A stretch of 64,000 nucleotides of DNA, taken from NCBI GenBank assembly GCA_003326195.1, contig LXQE01000029.1, positions 276,291 to 340,290 on the forward strand, given 5' to 3'. The number at the start of each line of letters is the position of its first letter. The stretch's first letter is position 1. Positions 37,384-46,898 of the stretch are shown one piece after another. A program made the translations under genes and the position numbers. This stretch comes from Nostoc punctiforme NIES-2108 (GTDB lineage Bacteria > Cyanobacteriota > Cyanobacteriia > Cyanobacteriales > Nostocaceae). The notes beneath the pieces were generated by a model that saw only the letters and a program-made list of their open reading frames with translations, was not told the origin of the DNA and did no database searches.

Positions 37384-38739
37384 ATGCGTTGTTCTGCCAC
37401 CCTAAACCAACTGGCTGAAGTTATTTTGGCCCATTCTGTAAACTTATCTGAAAATGCTTTAACACAAGTCACTAGCGGTATCCAAACAGATAGCCGTAAC
37501 TTGAAGCTGGGTGAAGTATTTGTCGCTTTCCGAGGTGATAAGTTTGATGGACATGAATTTGTACCAACTGCGATCGCAAAAGGGGCAATTGCTGCAATTG
37601 TAGATTTTGAATACGAAAATCCGGGATTTCCTGTACTAAAAGTAAAAGATACCCTCAAGGCATATCAAACAATTGGCCGATGGTGGCGCGATCGCTTTAA
37701 TATTCCTGTAATTGGCATAACGGGTTCCGTGGGTAAAACTACAACCAAAGAATTGATCGCCGCAGTTTTAGGAACAAAGGGACGAGTTCACAAAACTTAT
37801 GGAAATTACAACAACGAAATTGGTGTTCCGAAAACTCTCCTAGAACTTGGTGCTGAAAATGACTACGCCGTGATTGAAATGGCGATGCGCGGTAGAGGAC
37901 AAATTGCCGAATTGACACAAATAGCGCGGCCAACAATTGGAGTAATTACCAATGTGGGAACGGCCCATATTGAGTTACTGGGCTCCGAAGAAGCGATCGC
38001 TGAGGCAAAATGTGAGTTGTTAGTCGAAATGCCTGCTGATAGTGTGGCAATTCTCAACCACGACAATCCCCTATTAATGGCTACAGCAGCGAAAGTGTGG
38101 CACGGAAAAGTTTTGACTTACGGCTTTTCTGGTGGAGATATTCAAGGGCAGTTAATTGATAACGAGACTGTGGAAGTCGCAGGAATCCAACTACCCCTAC
38201 CTTTACCGGGGCGTCACAATGCGACCAATTTCTTGGCGGCTTTAGCGGTGGCAAAGGTTTTAGGGATCGATTGGGCAAGCCTCAAAGCAGGTGTGAATGT
38301 GGATATGCCTACAGGGCGATCGCAGCGATTTACCTTACCCAACGATGTGGTAATCTTAGATGAAACTTACAATGCTGCACCAGAAGCTATGATTGCAGCA
38401 TTGCAATTATTGGCAGATACACCCGGAAAGCGGAAGATAGCCGTGTTGGGTGCAATGAAAGAATTGGGAGAGCGATCGCAGCAGTTGCACCAGCGAGTGG
38501 GAGAAACAGTACGTAAGTTGAATTTAGACGGTTTATTGGTTTTGGTAGATGGAGAAGATGCGGAAGCGATCGCTCAAAGTGCCGAGGGTATTCCATCGGA
38601 GTGCTTTGCAACTCATGCCGAGTTGGTGGCTAGGTTGAAAACATTCGTGCAAACAGGCGATCGTTTATTATTCAAAGCCGCCCATTCTGTAGGACTAGAT
38701 CGGGTAGTCAATCAGTTACGTGCAGAATTTCCCAAATGA
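37384..38739 (+). CDS. murF: UDP-MurNAc-tripeptide:D-Ala-D-Ala ligase
   Basis: It attaches D-Ala-D-Ala to the peptidoglycan precursor using ATP, the last cytoplasmic step before the lipid carriers. It has 451 residues from the ATG at 37384 (an earlier TTG at 37378 adds two). The Mur ligase ATP loop GITGSVGKTTTKELI is clear, with YNNEIGVPKTLLEL and the HNATNFLAALAVAK block. The length is usual for MurF. The stop overlaps the acetyltransferase start by four bases (ATGA), so the pair is translationally coupled. Confidence 0.96.
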   Translation: MRCSATLNQLAEVILAHSVNLSENALTQVTSGIQTDSRNLKLGEVFVAFRGDKFDGHEFVPTAIAKGAIAAIVDFEYENPGFPVLKVKDTLKAYQTIGRWWRDRFNIPVIGITGSVGKTTTKELIAAVLGTKGRVHKTYGNYNNEIGVPKTLLELGAENDYAVIEMAMRGRGQIAELTQIARPTIGVITNVGTAHIELLGSEEAIAEAKCELLVEMPADSVAILNHDNPLLMATAAKVWHGKVLTYGFSGGDIQGQLIDNETVEVAGIQLPLPLPGRHNATNFLAALAVAKVLGIDWASLKAGVNVDMPTGRSQRFTLPNDVVILDETYNAAPEAMIAALQLLADTPGKRKIAVLGAMKELGERSQQLHQRVGETVRKLNLDGLLVLVDGEDAEAIAQSAEGIPSECFATHAELVARLKTFVQTGDRLLFKAAHSVGLDRVVNQLRAEFPK

Positions 38740-39287
38740 TACCACTAGAAACCCAACGTCTTATACTGCGAGACTTTGTAGAATCAGATTGGCAAGAGGT
38801 TCATAAATACGCTGCTGATGCTGAAGTTGTGCGTTACTTGACTTTTGGCCCTAATACCGAAGAAGATACCAAAAACTTTTTGCAAAGAGAGATTTCATTA
38901 CAAGGGGAAGAACCCCGTCAGCATTTTGCCTTGGCAGTAACTTTAAAACCCCGAAACCAATTAATTGGTATCTGTCGCATATCTGTTCAGGATGCTGACA
39001 ACAAAATAGGCTCTATTGGATACTCTTTTACTAAGGAATTTTGGGGAAAAGGATATGCAACTGAAGCTGTAAAAGCAGTTGTATCATTTGGTTTTCAGGA
39101 GTTAGGCTTACATCGCATCTTTGCCACTTGTCACCCAGAAAACATTGCCTCAGCAAGAGTTATGCACAAAATCGGAATGCAGCAGGAAGGATATTTACGA
39201 GAACACCATTGGATTAAGGGAGAATGGCGAGACTCTTGGCTATATGGCATCCTTGAGCATGAATGGAGAGGTGTGAATCACCTATAG
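38736..39287 (+). CDS. GNAT acetyltransferase, RimJ/RimL type
   Basis: The protein has 183 residues. It begins LETQRLILRDFVESDWQEVHKY, a RimJ/RimL signature, with the acetyl-CoA region GYSFTKEFWGKGYATEAV and the LHRIFATCHPENIASARVM motif typical of N-terminal or ribosomal-protein acetylases. The substrate is unknown. The start overlaps the murF stop by four bases, so it is made together with MurF. Confidence 0.9.
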   Translation: MIPLETQRLILRDFVESDWQEVHKYAADAEVVRYLTFGPNTEEDTKNFLQREISLQGEEPRQHFALAVTLKPRNQLIGICRISVQDADNKIGSIGYSFTKEFWGKGYATEAVKAVVSFGFQELGLHRIFATCHPENIASARVMHKIGMQQEGYLREHHWIKGEWRDSWLYGILEHEWRGVNHL

Positions 39288-39290
39288 ACT

Positions 39291-39620
39291 TCAATTGAAA
39301 AGACTAGGACTGTTGCTGTAGTGTCTTTGAAAAAGAATTGCTGCCAAATTAGTCACTAAACAGGTAATTGCTAGGCACAGCAAGATATAAGTAGGAGCCA
39401 TCACGACGCCAATCATGAACCAAGTATATACGTGCAATATCATTACAGAAGCGAAAAAGCTAGCAATTCCAGCAGATTGCCACACTTGATATGATGGCCG
39501 ACGCAACGCTACTAGAATCATTGTTGAAATTGTGACAAGTAAGTTCGCTGGTACGAGAAATGCACAAATACTTATGCAGTTGCCACGAGAGAACTCAGCT
39601 AGGGTGTTAAAATCGAGCAT
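39291..39620 (-). CDS. Small membrane protein, 109 residues
   Basis: Three hydrophobic stretches (FLVPANLLVTISTMILVALR, SAGIASFFASVMILHVYTW and APTYILLCLAITCLVTNLAA) predict a multi-span inner-membrane protein. No family is recognised. It is convergent with the acetyltransferase, three bases from its stop. Confidence 0.6.
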   Translation of the reverse strand: MLDFNTLAEFSRGNCISICAFLVPANLLVTISTMILVALRRPSYQVWQSAGIASFFASVMILHVYTWFMIGVVMAPTYILLCLAITCLVTNLAAILFQRHYSNSPSLFN

Positions 39621-39825
39621 TAATTTGTTGGGATAGATGTTAGCTTTTTAAGAATTTAATTTACTTGATTTTAAAATAACGAAATATAGATTAACAGATG
39701 AGTGAGTAATCACATTGCAAATATAACATAAGTTAAAATATTCAGTTGCGTTTTGATACTACCAATAGTTAGTTAATTATAAAGATTTTGGATAATTAGG
39801 GTGGAAAACACCCACCCTAGCCGAA

Positions 39826-40227
39826 TTAACCTGGTAAAATTACCGTATCGATAACGTGTACCACACCATTATCAGCTTCTATATCTGCTGCTAAAACTGT
39901 GGCATTTTTAACTTCAAAACCATCCGAAGAATGAATTTTAATGGGTGAACCTTCCACAGAATTAACCGTACCGAGTTCTGCTAAATCAGCCTGTAGCAGC
40001 TTTCCTGGAACGACATGATACTTTAGAATCCGCGTTAGCTGGGGAATATTCTGTAACAGAGTTTGGATAGTTCCCGCTGGTAACTTAGCAAAAGCATCGT
40101 CATTTGGTGCAAAGACAGTGAACGGTCCAGGACTTTTTAATGTTTCTACTAAACCAGCAGCTTCTACAGCCGCCACTAGTGTTTTAAACGACTCAGCCGT
40201 AACTGCAATATCAACAATATCAGCCAT
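39826..40227 (-). CDS. Fasciclin-domain protein
   Basis: The protein has 133 residues forming a single FAS1 domain. The H1 motif [18 protein letters not shown] and H2-like [14 protein letters not shown] are clear. Many cyanobacterial FAS1 proteins are secreted adhesion proteins, but no signal peptide is present here, so this copy may act in the cytoplasm. Function unknown. Its own promoter lies in the divergent spacer before the panE-like gene. Confidence 0.9.
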   Translation of the reverse strand: MADIVDIAVTAESFKTLVAAVEAAGLVETLKSPGPFTVFAPNDDAFAKLPAGTIQTLLQNIPQLTRILKYHVVPGKLLQADLAELGTVNSVEGSPIKIHSSDGFEVKNATVLAADIEADNGVVHVIDTVILPG

Positions 40228-40395
40228 ATATCTTACCTAAATCTCTGCAAAAGATTTTAAAGGATAATAAACCTATTTTAAGTTTTATTAAACAAAATAA
40301 ATTTAAAATCAGGCGTTGAATAAACTACACATAGACGCGTACTCCTGTGAGACATCACCTTATGATGTTTCTAGGAAAATTCCGTTATAAAAGAA

Positions 40396-41331
40396 ATGTC
40401 CGATCACACGTATGCCATTCTGGGAACTGGAGCATTAGGTGGGTTCTATGGCGCTAGACTGCAAAAAGCTGGGTTGGATGTCCACTTTTTGCTTAAGAGT
40501 GATTACGAACAGGTAAAGAAATATGGTTTAGTGGTAAAGTCCAAAGACGGTGACTTTACCCTTCCTGAAGTCCACGCCTACAACGACGTAGAAAAGATGC
40601 CACAATGTGACGTTGTAGTGGTGGCACTGAAGATAACGCAAAACCATTTACTACCAAAGATGTTGCCACCTGTATTTAAAGAGAATGAGTTTGTGTTGGT
40701 ATTACAGAATGGACTTGGTGTAGAAGAGGAAGTCGCTGAAATTGTTCGTAATGTAACTGTTATCGGCGGATTGTGCTTTTTATGTTCTAACAAAGTGGGG
40801 CCAGGGCACATACACCACTTAGACTATGGGCAAATTGTCTTTAGTGAATATACCCCTGATTATGAGCCTAGTGGGATAACTGAGAGAATGCAGCAAATTG
40901 CTGATGACTTTGAAAGCGCTGCTATCTCAATTGAATTAGCTGAAGATTTACTACTAGCACGTTGGAAAAAGCTGGTGTGAAATATCTCATACAATGGACT
41001 TTCTGTGATTCTCAACGCTAGAACTGATGAATTAATGGCGTATGAGTACACCCGCAAGTTAGTCGAACAGTTGATGTATGAAGTATCAGCGGGGGCGAAA
41101 AGTTATGGGCGAATTATCAGCGATCGCTTCATTCAAACAATGCTCGATTATACTGTCAAAATGACACCTTACCGCCCCAGCATGAAAATTGACTACGACG
41201 AACATCGTCCCTTGGAGGTAGAAGCAATTTTGGGCAACCCATTACGGAAAGCCCAAGCAGTAGGTGTGGATTTAGTGCAGATTAGCTGTTTATACCACCA
41301 ATTGAAGTTTTTAGATGCCAAGGGAAAGTGA
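40396..41331 (+). pseudogene. Ketopantoate reductase-like gene split by one TGA
   Basis: Two frames, 40396-40980 and 41005-41331, are in the same reading frame and together give a 311-residue 2-dehydropantoate 2-reductase. The NADP Rossmann motif GTGALGGFYGARLQKAG is near the start. The stop TGA at 40978 falls in the conserved RWKKLV-x-NISYNGLSV motif, where Trp (TGG) is expected. A single G-to-A change is enough to explain it. The C-terminal half remains well preserved, so the lesion is recent. The Asn-rich catalytic segment follows the stop, so the truncated product would be inactive. Confidence 0.85.
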
Positions 41332-41422
41332 TGGAGATTAGGGAAATAGGGGAGAAAAGGTGGATGAGGGAGACAAGAGAGGCAATTAATTCTTTACTCC
41401 TAACTCATAACTCCCCCAAATT

Positions 41423-41662
41423 TTAACGCAGGGATTCAAAAATGACTGCTATTGTCATTAAACACAACAGGATAATTCCCAGTGGAAGCAACAACTGTTG
41501 TAAAAGGTACAGCAGTATGGGTATGATTTGTAAGATACCCAAACCAGTTGATAAAACGTAAGCGATCGCAATGCCAAATAGCACCAACAAAAAATATTTT
41601 AAGGATTTCGAGGCAAATCGAAATAAAAGCGTATCTTGATTGGTGTCCATAGTTTTACTCAC
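41423..41662 (-). CDS. Small membrane protein, 79 residues
   Basis: Two hydrophobic helices (FLLVLFGIAIAYVLSTGLGI and LLLPLGIILLCLMTIAV) separated by a short loop with Leu/Gln repeats. The start is the ATG at 41662. No family recognised. It may be co-transcribed with the zinc-ribbon-like gene upstream at 41748. Confidence 0.6.
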   Translation of the reverse strand: MSKTMDTNQDTLLFRFASKSLKYFLLVLFGIAIAYVLSTGLGILQIIPILLYLLQQLLLPLGIILLCLMTIAVIFESLR

Positions 41663-41747
41663 GAAAGTAGCTAAATTTTGGGCAATGAATATTATTTTTG
41701 ATTACCCCACTCCTTCTTAAAAAACAGGCTGTGGGGAATCAAAACTA

Positions 41748-42023
41748 TTAGTTTTCTAATTGGATAATTGCCTTGTTAGTTGAATTAGTTAAAGACTGTT
41801 GCTGCTTTTGTAGATTGTCTTGCTTTTCATAATTAACTAATAGTTGGAATGAAATAAACAAGCCCAACAACAGGAGCAAAAACGAGCCAAACCCAGAGGA
41901 ATACTTATTTATTTCACGCTCAACACCACATTTGAGACAGACATATCTATTGGGATTACGTGTATCTTGGGCAAAAGGGCACTGATTTTGATTGCAATCA
42001 TGATGACAATCTTTGTCTAACAT
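41748..42023 (-). CDS. Small membrane protein with Cys-rich N-terminus
   Basis: The protein has 91 residues from the ATG at 42023, chosen because AGGAGG lies seven bases ahead. The ATG at 42026 would be only four away. Six cysteines occur in the first half (CHHDC, CPF, CLKCGVER), of which YVCLKCG resembles half a zinc ribbon. One membrane helix follows (FGSFLLLLLGLFISFQL). The tail is Gln/Asn-rich. No family recognised. Confidence 0.6.
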   Translation of the reverse strand: MLDKDCHHDCNQNQCPFAQDTRNPNRYVCLKCGVEREINKYSSGFGSFLLLLLGLFISFQLLVNYEKQDNLQKQQQSLTNSTNKAIIQLEN

Positions 42024-42239
42024 CATTGAACCTCCTGTAAAGTAAAGACTTACATACTTAGTTGTAAATACGCTCTACAAAATCTAGTTAGTTAATACCC
42101 ACTGCCTGTTTAGTAGACACCACTTTCATGAGTAATTAATATGGCACAGTAACATCTGTGATTTACTAAGCTTGCAGTAGTAGCGCTCTCTAAATCTCTC
42201 CTCAACCACCTTTTCTTAGCGCTTAACTTAACTTTGCCT

Positions 42240-42366
42240 GTATTACTTACAAGAGTAATACAACCCCAAACGCTTTGCAGTCGGATAAAGTAAATTCCCT
42301 ACCGAGTAGGAAAAAGTATTTTGTAGTATGCCAGGTAGGAAGAAGTAGTAAAAATATCGTTATAAT
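42240..42366 (+). promoter_or_regulatory. Candidate regulated promoter of the STAND gene
   Basis: An inverted repeat GTATTACT-6-AGTAATAC lies at 42240-42261. Two direct repeats GTAGGAAAAAGTA (42306-42318) and GTAGGAAGAAGTA (42335-42347) are 29 bases apart, followed by a perfect -10 TATAAT at 42361-42366, 30 bases before the ATG. Two repeats spaced near three helical turns suggest an activator or repressor site. The regulator is unknown. Confidence 0.5.
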
Positions 42367-42395
42367 GAATTACAAATGATACATCAAGTTAGCAA

Positions 42396-44753
42396 ATGGG
42401 TGTAGAAGAGGCCTTAGAGTTTGTAGATAACTTGGTTTTTCTCAAGACGGGAGAACACTTAGATAAAACTCAAAGGATTATCTTGCGTCATTTGTGGGAG
42501 GATGAAAGGCGGACTTACCAGGATATTGCCAACAGCCTTCGTTATACAGAAGCGCATTTAAAATCAGTTGGCGCAGAACTTTGGCATTTACTATCAAAAG
42601 TGCTGGGAGTGAAAGTCTCCAAATCTACCTTCCAAGGCATCGTTCAGGGATTTAGAACAACTCAACAATCGCTAAAAATCAGCCAGATTCCCAATTTAGA
42701 GGGCAATGACGCTAAACCCCAAGATTTAGATTCTAACTTTGTAGGGCGCGATCGCCAAATAGCCGAACTCCACACCTTAGTCAGTCGGGGAGAAAAAGTT
42801 ATCCTCATCCAAGGTGAAGGTGGTGTTGGCAAAACAAGATTAGCACGCAAATATTTTAAAAGTCAAAAATTTAATTTTGTCCTAGAACTGTGGATGGCTA
42901 CAGAAATCCAAAACCTTACGCCTGTAGAGAGTGTGGTTGAAGAATGGCTACGGCGATACTTTAACGAAGAACCGGGAGGAGACTTTGGTATCAGCTTAGA
43001 ACGACTACGGCGCAAACTTCGAGAACAAACTTCTAAAATTGGCGTATTTATCGATAATCTAGAAACTGCTCTCGATAAAAATGGCAAGTTTCTAGAATAT
43101 CGTCGCCCTTATGTTGAGCTATTGAGAGTATTAGCAGATTCGGATGTGCATTCAGTTACTTTAGTAACAAGTCGTGAGCGTTTACGCGAATCTAGTGTAG
43201 AGGTTCATCTCTATCCACTTGAAGGTTTAGATGATGAAGCATGGCGAGAGTTTTTCAGTAGTTGCCACATCAATTGTGATTGTACTATTCTCGGTGAAAT
43301 GTGCAGAGCTTATGGAGGGAATGCCAAAGCAATGCAAATTCTCCGAGGAGCAATATTGACAGATTTTTCTGGTGACATACACGCCTATTGGCAGGAAAAC
43401 TGTACAGATTTATTAATAGAAAGAGAGTTAAAAGATTTAGTCGCCAGTCAATTTACCCGTCTTCAAAAAAATGACTTAGAAGCCTATAGCCTCCTGTGTC
43501 GTTTAGGATGCTATCGTTATCAAGATATTCCTTCATTATCGATAGAGGGAGTTTTATGTTTGCTTTGGGATGTACCAGAGCAAAAACGTAGAAGTATAAT
43601 TAAAGCTCTGCAAGATTTGTCTTTAATAGAAGCAAAAAAAGGACAATATTGGCTACATCCGGTAATTCGTGATGAAGCAATTAGTAGATTAAGATTAGTC
43701 AGTGAAGAATGGGAATTAGTAAATCGAAAAGCCGCAGAATGTTGGACGCAACGAGTTACAGAAATCAAAAATATTACAGATGCATTAACAGCTTTAGAAG
43801 CTTATTATCATTATGTAGAAATTAGTGATTTTGAGCAAGCTGGTGATGTAATTTTACAAGGGCGAGGCAAACAGTGGAGTATAGGTTTGCCTTTGGGTTG
43901 CTCTTTTTACCAACTGGGACTGCTCCAGAAAAATTTTTCTGTCATTAAACGGATAATAGACGATATAAAATCGCAAGAAAGACTAATTAGACTTTACAAT
44001 ATCCTTGGCTATACATATCGAATTATCGGTTGCATTAGAGAAGCTATAGAATGCTATGAGAAATCAGAAGAAGTATTAGGCAAATTAGATGTCAAGCAAA
44101 CAAAAATATCTATTTTGTTCAATACTGGACTTTGTAAACTTGAATTATGGGAAATAGAAGCAGCCGAAGATTGTTTCAATTCTGTTTGTAGCCTTGCTGA
44201 ACAGAATAGCAACCTTGATGATTATATGACTTATGGTCAATGCTGTCTAGCTTTGATAAAATCACGCCCTGGTAGTGGAGAAGAAGCCTTTCATCTTGCT
44301 GAAGTTGCCTTTTCTACGATGTCATCATCAGCTAGAGTAACTTTATGGGGAATCGGGCATAGTTTAGTAAGTCTCTGCTTAACTTATAAGAATTTAGGTA
44401 ATCTTAAAAAATCCTTTGATCTGTGCCAACGAGCTATATTTCATGCTGAAGAAAACAACTTTACCCAAATCAAAGCTAAAGCTATAAGTTCTCTGGCTGA
44501 ACTTTTTAGAGAACAGGGAGAATTTACCAGAGCAATTTTTCATCATTCAGAAGCAATAGAAATTCTTGATAAAATCGGTGCGAAATCAGACTTAGCTGAG
44601 GCTTATTATCAGTTGGCATTGACTCATAAAAAAATGGGTGAAATTGCTAAGAGTAGGGAAAGTTTTGTCCAAGCAATCGCACTCTTTAACGAAATGCAAG
44701 CACCCAGGCAAGTTGAGAAAGTACAAACAGCAATGGAGTATTTTGAAAAATAA
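42396..44753 (+). CDS. STAND/NB-ARC ATPase with C-terminal TPRs
   Basis: The protein has 785 residues. Residues 1-90 are a winged-helix-like N-terminal domain (HLDKTQRIILRHLWEDERRT) of the kind found in cyanobacterial signalling STANDs. An NB-ARC ATPase follows, with Walker A GEGGVGKTRLARKYF at about 140 and Walker B IGVFIDNLE. The C-terminal third (about 520-785) is a set of helical tetratricopeptide-like repeats (AIECYEKSEEVLG, SLAELFREQGEFTRAIFHHS). Such proteins switch when a ligand binds the repeats. No separate effector domain is visible, so the N-terminal HTH may be the output and the protein could be a transcription factor. Confidence 0.85.
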   Translation: MGVEEALEFVDNLVFLKTGEHLDKTQRIILRHLWEDERRTYQDIANSLRYTEAHLKSVGAELWHLLSKVLGVKVSKSTFQGIVQGFRTTQQSLKISQIPNLEGNDAKPQDLDSNFVGRDRQIAELHTLVSRGEKVILIQGEGGVGKTRLARKYFKSQKFNFVLELWMATEIQNLTPVESVVEEWLRRYFNEEPGGDFGISLERLRRKLREQTSKIGVFIDNLETALDKNGKFLEYRRPYVELLRVLADSDVHSVTLVTSRERLRESSVEVHLYPLEGLDDEAWREFFSSCHINCDCTILGEMCRAYGGNAKAMQILRGAILTDFSGDIHAYWQENCTDLLIERELKDLVASQFTRLQKNDLEAYSLLCRLGCYRYQDIPSLSIEGVLCLLWDVPEQKRRSIIKALQDLSLIEAKKGQYWLHPVIRDEAISRLRLVSEEWELVNRKAAECWTQRVTEIKNITDALTALEAYYHYVEISDFEQAGDVILQGRGKQWSIGLPLGCSFYQLGLLQKNFSVIKRIIDDIKSQERLIRLYNILGYTYRIIGCIREAIECYEKSEEVLGKLDVKQTKISILFNTGLCKLELWEIEAAEDCFNSVCSLAEQNSNLDDYMTYGQCCLALIKSRPGSGEEAFHLAEVAFSTMSSSARVTLWGIGHSLVSLCLTYKNLGNLKKSFDLCQRAIFHAEENNFTQIKAKAISSLAELFREQGEFTRAIFHHSEAIEILDKIGAKSDLAEAYYQLALTHKKMGEIAKSRESFVQAIALFNEMQAPRQVEKVQTAMEYFEK

Positions 44754-44769
44754 GCAATACTATTTGATA

Positions 44770-45240
44770 TTAACTGACGATTTTCCAGCTAATGGCCTCT
44801 CCAATCTCTATCAGTGTCTCTTCCTCTTGAGGAGTAAATTCGTAGGGAACTGGCTTGGCAATGCCCAAGATACCATGCAATCGACCATTCAGCATCAGCG
44901 GCACTGCGATGGAACCTTCTACCTTCGTTTCTTTTGCTGAGGGTCTAGCCACTCCTGATTCGTCGGTTTGCAGGTTGCAAATCTGTACGGGTCGCTTGCG
45001 TTCGGCGGCGACACCAGCCATTCCTTTACCAATGGGAATTAGCGTCATTTTAGGCAAGAGTAATTCTGGAATGCCTTGGTAAGCCTTTAGGTGCAATAAC
45101 TGGCTGTCTTGATCTAGAGTATGGATGCTACCTGTAGAGCAGTCGAAAGCGTTCAGGATTTCGGTCAGCAGTCGGTTCCAGTCGATGGCAGACCCTTCAT
45201 CAGTCAGGATAGCAAAAATGGGTTTGATATCTGAAGTCAT
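44770..45240 (-). CDS. GAF-domain protein
   Basis: The protein has 156 residues from the ATG at 45240. A longer frame opens at 45342 but its extra part is hydrophobic and not GAF-like. The single GAF domain shows LNAFDCSTGSIHTLDQDS and a strand pattern ending LHGILGIAKP. The lone GAF could sense a small molecule or redox state, since FDCST and VQICNL contain cysteines. It is convergent with the STAND gene, 16 bases from its end. Confidence 0.75.
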   Translation of the reverse strand: MTSDIKPIFAILTDEGSAIDWNRLLTEILNAFDCSTGSIHTLDQDSQLLHLKAYQGIPELLLPKMTLIPIGKGMAGVAAERKRPVQICNLQTDESGVARPSAKETKVEGSIAVPLMLNGRLHGILGIAKPVPYEFTPQEEETLIEIGEAISWKIVS

Positions 45241-45397
45241 AGTCGCAAGAAATAAAGTTTGATCGTAAACGTAGAAAGTAATTAGGAAAATGGCGTTGCA
45301 TAATCCCGTGAAAAATGAGGAGAATTCATGGGGCGATCGCACCTAGAGAGGTCTGTTGTCTCCATAATTAATATAGAGACGTGTAACTAGAGGTTTT

Positions 45398-45940
45398 ATG
45401 TCCCTAACACTTGAAGACTTGGAACAAATGCAGCAACAGCATCCTGACTTTCGTATGGAACTAGTCAAGGGTAATATTATTGTTATGAGTCCATCAGGAT
45501 ACGAATCAGATGAAGTCGCAGCCGCGATGATTGCCCAGTTACATAACTGGGTTAGACCGCGCAAACTTGGACGAACAGCAGCTTCCAGCGCCGGTTTTAG
45601 GTTGCCTAATTCCGATTTGCGCGCACCGGACGCTTCATTTGTTTTAGCCGAACGCTTGCGTCGTAGTCCCAAGTCTTTTGCTCAATTGGCTCCCGATTTG
45701 ACTGTAGAGGTGAAGTCCCCTAGCGATAATTTAGAGGATCTGAGAGCCAAAATTCAAGAATTTCTGAGTTTGGGAACTAAGGTAGGAATTTTGCTCAATC
45801 CAGATGAGCGGATTGTTGAAGTTTACAATTTTGGACAAGAGCCAATAATACTTCGTGATGGCGATATTTTAACAGTTCCCGAACTGCTCCCAGGATGGGA
45901 AGTACCAATTGCAGATTTGTGGCCTCTAGAGTTTGACTAG
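45398..45940 (+). CDS. Uma2-family putative endonuclease
   Basis: The protein has 180 residues of the DUF820/Uma2 restriction-endonuclease-like fold. It begins SLTLEDLEQMQQQHPDFRME, with the catalytic segment LRAPDASFVLAERL and VEVKSPSDNL (the D-x-n-E-x-K core). The family is very abundant in cyanobacteria, often multicopy, and its biological role is unclear. A possible WD40 remnant follows at 45982. Confidence 0.88.
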   Translation: MSLTLEDLEQMQQQHPDFRMELVKGNIIVMSPSGYESDEVAAAMIAQLHNWVRPRKLGRTAASSAGFRLPNSDLRAPDASFVLAERLRRSPKSFAQLAPDLTVEVKSPSDNLEDLRAKIQEFLSLGTKVGILLNPDERIVEVYNFGQEPIILRDGDILTVPELLPGWEVPIADLWPLEFD

Positions 45941-45981
45941 AATAATGGTGAAAACCCTACAGACGTAGATAGATCAGATTA

Positions 45982-46056
45982 GAAGTTTATGCGATCGCTT
46001 TCAGTACAGATGGCAAAACTTTGATTAGTGGCGGTAAGGATAAAATTATCAAAAAA
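45982..46056 (+). pseudogene. WD40-repeat gene remnant
   Basis: A frame without a start reads EVYAIAFSTDGKTLISGGKD, exactly one WD40 blade with its typical FSPDG-like and SGSxDxxIK ends, then loses sense. It is probably the last trace of a WD-repeat gene near Uma2 and Ycf23. No full gene is present. Confidence 0.55.
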
Positions 46057-46151
46057 CTATCAATATTTGGCAACTACCATAGTGATTTAGTCCCCAATGA
46101 ACTGAGGGACGGTAGAATATACCTAATTTTCGTAGCTTCAAAAGCCAAACT

Positions 46152-46898
46152 ATGACGATGCATTCCACACTCCAACGTGCATTTACTAACCGCCGCGTTC
46201 TCAAAGTGATTAGCGGTTTGAATAACTTCGACGCCGCTAGTGTCGCTGCTACTGTCAAAGCTGCTGAATTTGGCGGTGCTACTTTTGTCGATATTGCCGC
46301 CGATCCAGCTTTAGTCCAGCTAGCTAAAAGTTTGACAAATTTACCTATTTGTGTTTCAGCAGTAGAGCCAGAAAAATTTGTGCAAGCTGTCGCAGCTGGT
46401 GCTGATTTAATCGAAATCGGGAATTTCGATTCCTTCTATGCTCAAGGACGCCGCTTTGAAGCTCTGGAAGTACTAGCGCTGACTAAGCAAACCCGCGCTC
46501 TCCTGCCGGAAATCACCCTATCTGTCACCGTTCCCCACATCCTGGAACTAGATCAACAGGTACAGCTAGCAGAAGAACTGGTAAAAGCTGGAGCAGACAT
46601 TATCCAAACCGAAGGTGGTACCAGCAGTAACCCAGTTCATCCCGGAACTCTAGGATTAATTGAAAAAGCTGCTCCCACCTTGGCAGCAGCTTTTGAAATT
46701 TCTCGTGTAGTTTCAGTGCCAGTATTGTGTGCTTCAGGCATTTCTAACGTTACCGCACCGTTAGCGATCGCGGCTGGTGCTGCTGGTGTTGGTGTTGGTT
46801 CCGCCATCAACCAACTCAATAGCGAAGTCGCAATGATTGCCGCTGTGCGTGGTTTAGTTGAAGCCTTAGCAACTGCAAGAATGCTGACTCAGAAGTAG
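46152..46898 (+). CDS. ycf23: Ycf23/DUF561 TIM-barrel protein
   Basis: The protein has 248 residues. Sequence LKVISGLNNFDAASVAATVKA with AEFGGATFVDIAADP, then the phosphate-binding-like end (VPVLCASGISNVTAPLAIAAGAAGVGVGSA), match the Ycf23 family of cyanobacteria and plastids, a TIM barrel of unknown activity. The start at 46152 or at the ATG six bases later cannot be settled. Following DNA is repeat. Confidence 0.93.
   Translation: MTMHSTLQRAFTNRRVLKVISGLNNFDAASVAATVKAAEFGGATFVDIAADPALVQLAKSLTNLPICVSAVEPEKFVQAVAAGADLIEIGNFDSFYAQGRRFEALEVLALTKQTRALLPEITLSVTVPHILELDQQVQLAEELVKAGADIIQTEGGTSSNPVHPGTLGLIEKAAPTLAAAFEISRVVSVPVLCASGISNVTAPLAIAAGAAGVGVGSAINQLNSEVAMIAAVRGLVEALATARMLTQK

Noticed and set aside
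27006..41331. TGA read as Trp in xisI and the panE-like gene
   Set aside because: All other genes in the window use TGA as a normal stop where seen (for example cassette gene 2), and TGG is the usual Trp codon. Two point mutations are simpler.
44638..44940. 100-residue frame at the STAND 3' end
   Set aside because: It is an out-of-frame shadow of the TPR region running into the antisense of the GAF gene.
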